Notes under the pieces: model-generated
Databases searched by the model: none
What the model was told of the DNA's origin: nothing
The model's input: the letters and a program-made list of their open reading frames with translations, nothing else
Made by a program: the position numbers and the translations under genes
Source: Gemmatimonadales bacterium UBA4718
GTDB lineage: Bacteria > Gemmatimonadota > Gemmatimonadetes > Gemmatimonadales > Gemmatimonadaceae
Assembly: GCA_002404375.1 (NCBI GenBank)
Contig: DHJO01000147.1
Span: 15,145-20,661, forward strand
DNA length: 5,517 nucleotides
Direction: 5' to 3'
Part shown: in pieces, positions 1-5,517 of the stretch
Layout of the letters: each line of letters begins with the position of its first letter
Position numbering within the stretch: the first letter of the stretch is position 1

Positions 1-131
1 GTGTTGACGAGCCAGAGCGCGGCGGGAACCGGACTCGTTCGGGTGACGAAGGCGAGGGCCGAGGCGAGCGCGATCACACCGAAAAGATAAAAATGAAAGA
101 CGTAGAAGAGCGAGTAGTGCGGCTCCGTCAT
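1..131 (-). CDS. nuoJ: NADH-quinone oxidoreductase subunit J, N-terminal fragment (cut by window edge)
   Basis: NuoJ is a small membrane-arm subunit of complex I (family ND6/Nqo10) that sits next to NuoH, NuoA and NuoK and takes part in coupling quinone reduction to proton pumping. Only 43 codons are present, beginning MTEPHYSLFYVFHFYLFG. A hydrophobic segment at about residues 14-29 is the expected first membrane helix, and it is followed by a PVPAALWLV stretch (about residues 35-42) that matches the conserved NuoJ pattern after helix 1, where family members read roughly NPVxAALxLV. The ATG overlaps the nuoI stop as ATGA. An AAGGG lies only three bases upstream, which is too close for an ideal ribosome site, so translational coupling to nuoI is likely. 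The call rests on this short N-terminus plus gene order; the rest lies beyond position 1. Confidence 0.9.
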   Translation of the reverse strand, partial: MTEPHYSLFYVFHFYLFGVIALASALAFVTRTSPVPAALWLVN

Positions 132-628
132 TCGCCCTTCGGGTCTTCGGGATCCCACATCTCGCAAACCGGGTGCGACTGATCCATCAGGCGCTGCAGG
201 TCGTAGACAAAACCTTCCCTGCTATACTCGGAATTCTCGTAATGGCGTCCGACGTGGATCGCCTCTTCCGGGCAAACTTCCTGACAGTAGCCGCAAAAGA
301 TGCAGCGAAACTCGTCGATCTCGAAGACGAGCGGATAACGGTTGCCTTCCTCGTCCTCACCGGGCACGAGCTTAATGCAGTTCGCCGGACAGACCGTCGG
401 ACAAAGTCCACAGGCCACGCATTTCGCTTTTCCGGTCTCGGTCGTCAGCATGCGGTGCGTGCCACGCCAGCGCGGAGAGATCGGAGACTTCTCCTCGGGA
501 TACTGTATTGTGGCTCTGTTAGTAACGTCGAAGAGATGCTTCATCGTGAGCGCCATTCCTTTGAGGGTCGCCCGGATGTAGCTCACGTCGCCGATTGGCC
601 GCTCCACGACCTTCACCTTGATTGCCAT
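128..628 (-). CDS. nuoI: NADH-quinone oxidoreductase subunit I (two [4Fe-4S] ferredoxin-like subunit)
   Basis: NuoI (TYKY/Nqo9 family) is a peripheral-arm subunit that carries clusters N6a and N6b and passes electrons from NuoG to NuoB. The protein has 166 residues, a normal length. Two ferredoxin motifs are plain: C70-x2-C73-x2-C76-x3-C80 and C109-x2-C112-x2-C115-x3-C119, each followed by Pro (PANC, PEEA). In this family the fourth Cys of each motif ligates the other cluster. An extra Cys (C84) follows the first motif. Residues about 15-36 form the N-terminal amphipathic helix that lies on the membrane near NuoH. The QYPEEKSPISPRWRGTHR region (42-59) is typical of the family. I chose the ATG at 628 because it gives the family N-terminus, shares one base with the nuoH stop (TAATG) and has a GAGGCAGG ribosome site; the open frame upstream to 961 is antiparallel-free read-through inside nuoH and has no NuoI similarity. 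Confidence 0.97.
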   Translation of the reverse strand: MAIKVKVVERPIGDVSYIRATLKGMALTMKHLFDVTNRATIQYPEEKSPISPRWRGTHRMLTTETGKAKCVACGLCPTVCPANCIKLVPGEDEEGNRYPLVFEIDEFRCIFCGYCQEVCPEEAIHVGRHYENSEYSREGFVYDLQRLMDQSHPVCEMWDPEDPKGE

Positions 629-1926
629 TATCTGCCTGCCTCGCCGGCGCGTGTTGCCGTCATCGAGCGTCGGCGATCCAGCTGCCGCATCCGCTCGATC
701 TCTCTTGGATGCATCCGCCCGTACGCCGGGCTGATGATTCGGCCGCGATCGAGGATCGCGAACAATACGATGACGAGCCCGAGGTTCATGGAGCCGAGGA
801 TCGCCGCATACATGAGCCCTGGCTCTATTCCCGCCGCCGAGAGGCCAAGCATTACTGCGGCTATGAGTACTATGTAAACGAGCGACAGCGGCAGCATGAA
901 CTTCCATCCGAGCGACATCAACTGATCGTATCGGAAGCGCGGCAAGGTCCAGCGGATCCACATGAAGAGGAAGATGAAGAACAACATCTTCGCCAGCATG
1001 ATCCCAATAGAGAGGAGCGTGAGCCAGCCGCTATAAGGCCCGATGTTGTCGCGCGCAGTGAACGGAACATCCCAGCCGCCGAAGAACAGCGTCGCCATTA
1101 AAGCGCTTGCCGTGACCATGCCGCCGTACTCGGCGATGAAGAAGAGCGAGAACTTCATCGCGCTGTATTCGGTGTGATATCCCGCGATCAGCTCCGATTC
1201 CGCCTCGGGCAGGTCGAATGGAAGCCGGTTCGTTTCGGCGAAGGCGGACACCATGAATATGAAAAATGCGACCGTCAGGTTCACCACATTCCATCCACCC
1301 CACGCTTGCTGGTTGATGATGGTGTTGAGACTGACATTACCGGCCAGAAGGAGAACAGGGATTGTGGACATGCCCATCGAGATCTCGTAGGAGATCATCT
1401 GGGCGCTCGAGCGCAGACCGCCGAGCAGCGCGTACTTGTTGTTCGACGACCAGCCGGCGAGGACGATGCCGTACACGCCGAGCGACGTGAGCGCCAGGAT
1501 GAATAGGAAACCGACCGGCAGGTCTGCGACGACCATGTCGATCCGGCCCCAGCGCGTCGGCAGCGGAGCTCCGAACGGAATGACACACCACGCGGTGAGC
1601 GCAGGGATGAACGAAAGAAGCGGCGCGAGGACGAAGAGCGGCTTGTTCACGCCCTCCGGCATCGTCTCTTCCTTCATGAAATTCTTGAGCCCGTCTGCTG
1701 CAGGCTGAAGCCAGCCCTTTCCAACTCGGTTAGGACCGTGGCGATCCTGAATCCAGGCCGAGATCTTTCGCTCAGCGAGCGTCAGCATCGCGATGCCGAT
1801 CATGTAGATCGTGAAGATGATCAGAATCTTCAGAATCGTGGCGATGAAGAACACCATCCCGCTAACAGGCGGCAGGTTGGGATCGGCGGCTTGCAGCAGC
1901 GCGGGGAAAAAGCGAAGCGTGCTCAC
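628..1926 (-). CDS. nuoH: NADH-quinone oxidoreductase subunit H (quinone-site membrane subunit)
   Basis: NuoH (ND1/Nqo8 family) anchors the peripheral arm, forms the quinone chamber with NuoD and NuoB, and leads into the proton channels. The 432 residues carry the family signatures: AERKISAWIQDRHGPNRVG (51-69), the polar GWSSNNKYALLGGLRSSAQ stretch (158-176) ending in SYE, the acidic cytoplasmic loop ETNRLPFDLPEAESELIAGY (231-250) followed by HTEYSAMKF, and RWTLPRFRYDQLMSLGWK (325-342). I count about eight canonical membrane helices, the last near 343-363. After it come an additional hydrophobic segment (about 370-392) and an Arg-rich tail to 432, longer than the roughly 325-365 residues common in the family. 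The start is GTG at 1926, overlapping the nuoG stop as GTGA; the next in-frame ATG (residue 24) has no clear ribosome site. The stop shares one base with nuoI. Confidence 0.97.
   Translation of the reverse strand: MSTLRFFPALLQAADPNLPPVSGMVFFIATILKILIIFTIYMIGIAMLTLAERKISAWIQDRHGPNRVGKGWLQPAADGLKNFMKEETMPEGVNKPLFVLAPLLSFIPALTAWCVIPFGAPLPTRWGRIDMVVADLPVGFLFILALTSLGVYGIVLAGWSSNNKYALLGGLRSSAQMISYEISMGMSTIPVLLLAGNVSLNTIINQQAWGGWNVVNLTVAFFIFMVSAFAETNRLPFDLPEAESELIAGYHTEYSAMKFSLFFIAEYGGMVTASALMATLFFGGWDVPFTARDNIGPYSGWLTLLSIGIMLAKMLFFIFLFMWIRWTLPRFRYDQLMSLGWKFMLPLSLVYIVLIAAVMLGLSAAGIEPGLMYAAILGSMNLGLVIVLFAILDRGRIISPAYGRMHPREIERMRQLDRRRSMTATRAGEAGR
635..642 (-). promoter_or_regulatory. Ribosome binding site for nuoI
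   Basis: On the minus strand GAGGCAGG lies inside the last codons of nuoH. The GAGG is 10 bases and the second AGG 6 bases upstream of the ATG at 628. It supports that ATG over the longer in-frame extension into nuoH. Confidence 0.6.
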
Positions 1927-3506
1927 GCCGCGCCCACCGCTATTGGAGCGTTGGGTCCGGTCGACGGAGCGTTCGCCAGCGGCAATCCCTTGAAACCGAT
2001 AGAGTCGTAGCTGAGCCCCGCGAAGGTTTTGTTCGATGCAGCGAGGCTGGCGAAGACTTCGGACGGAAGGAAGAAGTTGCTTTGCTTCCCCATTGCGCCG
2101 AGCAAGTCGCCGAGCACCAGCCAGCTCGGTCGCGTATCCCCCGGAGCCTGGCGCGCCTGAGTGAACCGCTGCACTCGTCCACGAAGGTTCGTGACAGTCC
2201 CTTCTTCTTCAGAGAAATTGGCGATCGGCAGCACCACGGATGCGTTGCTCGCGACTTCGGGAAGAATCGAGCTGATCACGATGACTTCACTCGCGCGCGC
2301 AATCGCCGCGGCCTCGATGCCGGCGAGATCCTCACCGGCCACCACCAGCACGTCCCCCTGCTTGAGTCCCGCAAGGAGGTCCGTCGTCTTGTTGAAGCCG
2401 AGCGCCTGCGCGCCGTATACGTTGGCCGCCCGTTCGCGTCGGAGTGCGAGATCCTTAACGCCGGCCAGCGGAGCTTCCTCCCCTTCAGTGACGCGAAACG
2501 CGCCGACGCCGCCCTGCATGATCTGGGTCAGAAGAAACAGCGCCTCGTTGGACAACATCGGTGACGCAGCGACGAAGACCTTCTTTCCGTTCAGCGCGCG
2601 TGCGGCGGCGGTGATGGCGATCTCCCAGCTCGTAGGTGCGAGGGCCCTCGCACGACCGACCATAGGTTGTTCCACTCGATTCTTCTCATTCATCCAGCGG
2701 TAGTTGAGCCGACCCCAATCGCACATGAAGAACGCATTCACGTGCTCGTTCGGACGCGGGCGCATGCGCACGAGCTGGTTCTCGCGGGTCTCCATGGTCA
2801 CGTTGCAGCCCTGGGTGCAATTCGGGCAGATCGATGCGGTGCGATCCAGCTCCCACGCGCGCGCCTTGTTGAGAAAATCCTTCGACAACAGCGCACCGAC
2901 CGGGCACAGGTCGACGACATTGGACGCCCATGGATGCGTGAGATCCTTTCCTTCGAACTTTCCAATGAGGGCGCGGTCGCCGCGCTCACTGACATTGAGC
3001 ACGGGATCGTGCGCGACATCGTCCATGAAACGCACACAACGCGTGCACAGAATGCAGCGATTCGGGACGTAGATAACGTCACCGCCAAAATCCTCAGCCG
3101 GATTGAAGCGCTTTGGCTCGCGATAGCGCGAATCCTCTCGGCCTTCCTGGTACGTGTAGTCCTGTAGCTCGCACTCGCCGGACTGATCGCAGATTGGACA
3201 ATCCAGCGGATGGTTGATGAGCAGCATCTCGAGCACGCCCTTGCGCGCGTCGAGCGATTTATCCGAATGGACGTGGACCACCTGCCCTTCCGCGACGGTC
3301 GTCGCGCACGACGGTGCGAGCTTTGGCGCCTTCTCGACTTCAACGAGGCACATGCGGCATACACCGGCGACCGGAAGCCCGGGATGATAGCAGTAGTGCG
3401 GAATAAGGATTCCCGCTGTCTTGGCAGCCTCGAGAATCGTGGTTCCATCGGGTACGCTGACCGTTCGTCCCTCGATCGTGAGACTGACCATCTTGGTATC
3501 CGCCAT
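1923..3506 (-). CDS. nuoG: NADH-quinone oxidoreductase subunit G (short form, four Fe-S clusters)
   Basis: NuoG (75-kDa/Nqo3 family) carries electrons from NuoF towards NuoI in the peripheral arm. The order of sites is: [2Fe-2S] N1b ligands C39, C50, C53, C67 in a ferredoxin-like domain; a [4Fe-4S] site with a His ligand, H99-x3-C103-x2-C106-x5-C112 (N5); [4Fe-4S] N4 with C151, C154, C157 and C201 (in DLCPVGAL); and a complete N7 motif C227-x2-C230-x3-C234-x27-C262, found in only some bacteria. Residues about 290-510 are a reduced molybdopterin-oxidoreductase-like domain with the recognisable SVVLPIANFSEEEGTVTN and LRGRVQRF segments. At 527 residues it is much shorter than E. coli NuoG (about 900) or Thermus Nqo3 (about 780). 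The frame is intact and the stop overlaps the nuoH start, so I read this as a natural short form rather than a broken gene. The ATG shares one base with the nuoF stop (TGATG). Confidence 0.96.
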   Translation of the reverse strand: MADTKMVSLTIEGRTVSVPDGTTILEAAKTAGILIPHYCYHPGLPVAGVCRMCLVEVEKAPKLAPSCATTVAEGQVVHVHSDKSLDARKGVLEMLLINHPLDCPICDQSGECELQDYTYQEGREDSRYREPKRFNPAEDFGGDVIYVPNRCILCTRCVRFMDDVAHDPVLNVSERGDRALIGKFEGKDLTHPWASNVVDLCPVGALLSKDFLNKARAWELDRTASICPNCTQGCNVTMETRENQLVRMRPRPNEHVNAFFMCDWGRLNYRWMNEKNRVEQPMVGRARALAPTSWEIAITAAARALNGKKVFVAASPMLSNEALFLLTQIMQGGVGAFRVTEGEEAPLAGVKDLALRRERAANVYGAQALGFNKTTDLLAGLKQGDVLVVAGEDLAGIEAAAIARASEVIVISSILPEVASNASVVLPIANFSEEEGTVTNLRGRVQRFTQARQAPGDTRPSWLVLGDLLGAMGKQSNFFLPSEVFASLAASNKTFAGLSYDSIGFKGLPLANAPSTGPNAPIAVGAA

Positions 3507-4819
3507 CAGGCGACCGCCGCGATCACGGGGTGGAAGCGCCTGCCCTGGATCAGAGCCTCGAATTCACCACGGAATTTCTTGATTCCGGAGACAACGGGAA
3601 CCGCGCACGAGTCGCTGAGCACGCAGATCGTCTTCCCAGTCATCTGCTCGGCAATGTCCAACAGGGTGTCGAGATCCTCGATCGTTCCCTGACCGTCGCG
3701 AATGCGCTCCATGATCTTGGTCGTCCATGCCGTGCCTTCGCGACACTGTGTGCATTGCGCGCAGCTCTCGTGGGCAAAGAAGCGGGCGATTCGAGCGATC
3801 ACCGACACCATCGATTGTCCGTCGTCGATTACGATCACTCCGCCCGATCCAAGCATGGAGCCCTGCGCTACGAACCCTTCGTAGTCCATCAAGGTGGCTT
3901 CGGCCTCTTCGACTGTCTGAATGGGAACCGATGCTCCGCCGGGGATCACAGCCTTGAACTTTCTTCCGTGCGGAGGACCGCCGCATAGGTCGTACAGAAA
4001 CTCCTTGAAGGGAAATCCCATCACTACCTCATAGGTCCCCGGGCGCTGCACGTTTCCGCACACCGAGAAGAGTTTTGTTCCAGTGCTCTTCGGATTCGAC
4101 AGCGACATCTTCTTGTACCAGTCCGCGCCATTCATGAGAATTGGCGCGGCCGCGATCAGTGTCTCGACGTTATTGATGGTGGTGGGCATGCCGAACACCC
4201 CGGACACTGCCGGGAACGGAGGCTTTATCCGCGGATTTCCGCGACGGCCTTCGAGCGACTCCATGAGCGCGGTCTCTTCGCCGCAAATGTACGCGCCGGC
4301 GCCTTTATGCACGTGAACGTCGATCCGTTTGCCGGTTCCCATCGCGTTCTTGCCGAGTATGCCGGCCCCGTACGCTTCCTTTACCGCCTGCTCCATCCAG
4401 TACAGCGGCTCGGTGAACTCGCCCCGGATGTAGACATATGCGGTCTCCGCGCCGATTGCGTAAGCGCCGATCGCGCACCCTTCGACGAGCGCGTGCGGCG
4501 TCCACCGCATGAGCTCACGGTCCTTGAAGGTGCCAGGCTCCGATTCGTCCGCGTTGCAACAGAGGTAGTGTGGCTTTCCATCGCCGGGCTTCATGAAGGA
4601 CCACTTCATCCCGGTGGGGAATCCTGCGCCGCCGCGGCCCCGCAAGCCGGACTCCTTCACGACATTCACTATGTCGGCAGGCGCCATACCGAGCGCCTTG
4701 TCGAGCGCCTTGTAACCTCCGCGCTTTTTCCATCCGGCCAGCGACCGTGCTTCGGTGTCGCCGAAGTAGCGAGACAGTACCGGGGTTTCTCTCTGATGCG
4801 GCTGGTTCGGATAGCCCAT
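3506..4819 (-). CDS. nuoF: NADH-quinone oxidoreductase subunit F (NADH- and FMN-binding, cluster N3)
   Basis: NuoF (51-kDa/Nqo1 family) is the entry point of complex I: it oxidises NADH with FMN and hands electrons to the [4Fe-4S] cluster N3. At 437 residues it has normal length. FMN-binding GLRGRGGAGFPTGMKW is at 58-73, followed by CCNADESEPGTFKDRELM (87-104). The glycine-rich nucleotide site GAGAYICGEETALMESLEG is at 173-191, followed by GRRGNPR-type residues and KPPFPA (199-204). A SLBB-type segment with VIPGGAS is near 291-297. N3 ligands are C353-x2-C356-x2-C359 and C399 (GKTIC), 39 residues further on. The ATG abuts the nuoE TAA (TAAATG) with no clear Shine-Dalgarno, which points to coupling with nuoE. 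NuoE, NuoF and NuoG together form the NADH-dehydrogenase module. One small oddity is CTQC where most relatives have CTPC. Confidence 0.98.
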   Translation of the reverse strand: MGYPNQPHQRETPVLSRYFGDTEARSLAGWKKRGGYKALDKALGMAPADIVNVVKESGLRGRGGAGFPTGMKWSFMKPGDGKPHYLCCNADESEPGTFKDRELMRWTPHALVEGCAIGAYAIGAETAYVYIRGEFTEPLYWMEQAVKEAYGAGILGKNAMGTGKRIDVHVHKGAGAYICGEETALMESLEGRRGNPRIKPPFPAVSGVFGMPTTINNVETLIAAAPILMNGADWYKKMSLSNPKSTGTKLFSVCGNVQRPGTYEVVMGFPFKEFLYDLCGGPPHGRKFKAVIPGGASVPIQTVEEAEATLMDYEGFVAQGSMLGSGGVIVIDDGQSMVSVIARIARFFAHESCAQCTQCREGTAWTTKIMERIRDGQGTIEDLDTLLDIAEQMTGKTICVLSDSCAVPVVSGIKKFRGEFEALIQGRRFHPVIAAVA

Positions 4820-5368
4820 TTAAGCCAGTCGTGCGAGTAGGTCCGGAACCTTCTCCGGCGTTACCGATTCGATGAACTCCTCATTCACCATCACCGGAGT
4901 GGCAAATCCACAGGCGCCGAGGCACTCGACCTCGATGACGGTGAAACGGCCGTCGGGCGAAGTGAGCCCCAGCTCCCCGGCGTTCGTATGACGGAGAAAC
5001 GCCTTCACCACGTCTTCCGCGCCGCAGATTCCACACGGCGACGTCGTGCACACCTGAATGAAATATTTTCCGACCGGGTGCTGGTGGTACATGGTGTAAA
5101 ATGTCACGACGCCCTTCACGTAGGCGGGTGTGAGCTCGAGAAGATCGGCCACCTCCACCATTCCCTCTTCGCTCACCCAGCCACGCTCGCGCTGCACAAT
5201 CCAGAGGGCGGGAAGAAGTACCGCCATCCTGGTCGGATAGCGAGTGAGCAGCTCGTCGAGCTCGCGCTTCACATCCCCGACGAAGACCGGCGCATAGGGC
5301 TCGTGCGCGGCGCGATCGTGTGACGCGTAATCGGGTGACTCCAGTCCGCCGACGAGATCAGGTGTCAA
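4820..5368 (-). CDS. nuoE: NADH-quinone oxidoreductase subunit E (thioredoxin-like [2Fe-2S] subunit)
   Basis: NuoE (24-kDa/Nqo2 family) binds the [2Fe-2S] cluster N1a next to the FMN of NuoF, off the main electron path. The 182 residues show a helical N-terminal part (about 33-100, with LLPALWIVQRERGWVSEE and VKGVVTFYTMYHQHPVGKY) and then the thioredoxin-fold part with ligands C107-x4-C112 and C149-x3-C153 (ECLGACG). A further Cys, C115, falls three residues after the second ligand. The start is TTG at 5368, overlapping the nuoD stop as TTGA, with GGGAGAG eight bases upstream. A stop codon in this frame a few codons upstream leaves no earlier ATG or GTG. A GTG at residue 33 is the alternative start, but the preceding APVFVG segment looks like native NuoE sequence of this type, so TTG is preferred. 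Confidence 0.95.
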   Translation of the reverse strand: MTPDLVGGLESPDYASHDRAAHEPYAPVFVGDVKRELDELLTRYPTRMAVLLPALWIVQRERGWVSEEGMVEVADLLELTPAYVKGVVTFYTMYHQHPVGKYFIQVCTTSPCGICGAEDVVKAFLRHTNAGELGLTSPDGRFTVIEVECLGACGFATPVMVNEEFIESVTPEKVPDLLARLA

Positions 5369-5517
5369 CGATCGATCTCTCCCATGACGATGTCGATGCT
5401 GGCGTTAATGGCAATCACGTCTGACAGGAGATGTCCTTCTACCATCTTCGGGATCGCAGCGAGATTCACAAACGATGGCGGGCGAATCCGCCAACGAACC
5501 GGCTTGGCAGTGCCATC
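5365..5517 (-). CDS. nuoD: NADH-quinone oxidoreductase subunit D, C-terminal fragment (cut by window edge)
   Basis: NuoD (49-kDa/Nqo4 family) forms the quinone-binding pocket with NuoB and NuoH and descends from the large subunit of NiFe hydrogenases. Only the last 50 residues are in the window, too short for many ORF callers. Translating from 5517 gives WRIRPPSFVNL at residues 9-19 of the fragment and a C-terminus ending SDVIAINASIDIVMGEIDR, which matches the strongly conserved NuoD ending (R-x-PSF then SIDIV-type, then GE-[IV]-DR). The TGA at 5367-5365 overlaps the nuoE TTG start. A C-terminus of this kind is also found in NuoCD fusions; the window cannot tell whether nuoC is separate. Confidence 0.95.
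   Translation of the reverse strand, partial: DGTAKPVRWRIRPPSFVNLAAIPKMVEGHLLSDVIAINASIDIVMGEIDR
5377..5383 (-). promoter_or_regulatory. Ribosome binding site deciding the TTG start of nuoE
   Basis: GGGAGAG on the minus strand lies within the last codons of nuoD and ends eight bases before the TTG at 5368. It is one of the better Shine-Dalgarno matches in the window and supports the rare TTG start over an internal GTG at residue 33. Confidence 0.6.

Noticed and set aside
173..877. A 234-codon open frame on the plus strand opposite nuoI and nuoH.
   Set aside because: It runs antisense to two well-supported genes, spans their junction, has no recognisable domain and is explained by GC-rich codon bias in the real frame.
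629..961. N-terminal extension of the nuoI frame into nuoH.
   Set aside because: The extension is low-complexity Arg/Ala/His-rich translation of nuoH in another frame; family length, the TAATG junction and a ribosome site fix the start at 628.
1923..1926. Possible frameshift or premature stop ending nuoG early.
   Set aside because: The last 30 codons are followed directly by a GTGA overlap with nuoH and there is no room for lost sequence, so the short NuoG is the normal form here.
2798..3448. A 216-codon minus-strand frame within nuoG.
   Set aside because: It is an Arg/Ser-rich out-of-frame shadow of nuoG, whose own frame has all Fe-S ligands.
4307..4840. A 177-codon plus-strand frame opposite the start of nuoF (and similar ones at 2161-2703 and 2082-2564 opposite nuoG).
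   Set aside because: They are antisense shadows with His/Arg/Ala-rich composition and no family motif, and the minus-strand genes carry all conserved residues.
5366..5377. Small palindrome GATCGATC near the nuoD/nuoE junction, considered as a regulatory site.
   Set aside because: It lies in conserved coding sequence for the NuoD end (Ile-Asp-Arg), is very short and is expected by chance.
1..5517. Search for an accessory or defence system, mobile element, CRISPR array or RNA gene.
   Set aside because: Every base belongs to a nuo gene on the minus strand, and no repeat array, integrase, tRNA-like fold or foreign-looking segment was seen.

Overview
The window is one uninterrupted stretch of a bacterial complex I operon (proton-pumping NADH:quinone oxidoreductase, NDH-1). 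Everything is read from the minus strand, so transcription runs from position 5517 towards 1. In transcription order it holds the 3' end of nuoD, complete nuoE, nuoF, nuoG, nuoH and nuoI, and the first 43 codons of nuoJ. This matches the usual order of bacterial 14-gene nuo clusters, with nuoA-C expected beyond the right edge and nuoK-N beyond the left edge.

There is no intergenic DNA. The junctions are nuoD/nuoE TTGA (4-base overlap), nuoE/nuoF TAAATG (abutting), nuoF/nuoG TGATG (1-base overlap), nuoG/nuoH GTGA (4-base overlap), nuoH/nuoI TAATG (1-base overlap) and nuoI/nuoJ ATGA (4-base overlap). All frames are intact. I see no RNA gene, mobile element, CRISPR array, repeat array, internal promoter or terminator. 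Plus-strand open frames are antisense shadows typical of a GC-rich coding region.

The genes describe an electron path. NuoF takes hydride from NADH onto FMN. NuoE carries the off-path [2Fe-2S] cluster N1a. NuoF and NuoG carry the electrons through a chain of Fe-S clusters to NuoI (N6a/N6b). From there they pass, via NuoB outside the window, to quinone at the NuoD/NuoH interface. NuoH couples this to proton translocation, and NuoJ is a small membrane-arm subunit. Every Fe-S ligand set expected in NuoE, NuoF, NuoG and NuoI is visible.

Organism: an aerobic or respiring bacterium with moderately high G+C (roughly 58-60% by eye). The separate nuoE/F/G genes, the short NuoG (527 residues) and the general look of NuoE/NuoF suggest a soil-type lineage such as Gemmatimonadota or a relative. 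That placement is an impression from protein style and is not proved here.

This is a core housekeeping locus and I find no undescribed system. The points most worth a second look are the shortened NuoG that still has a complete N7 cluster motif, a C-terminal extension of NuoH with a probable ninth membrane helix and an Arg-rich tail, the TTG start of nuoE, and the completely gapless gene junctions.
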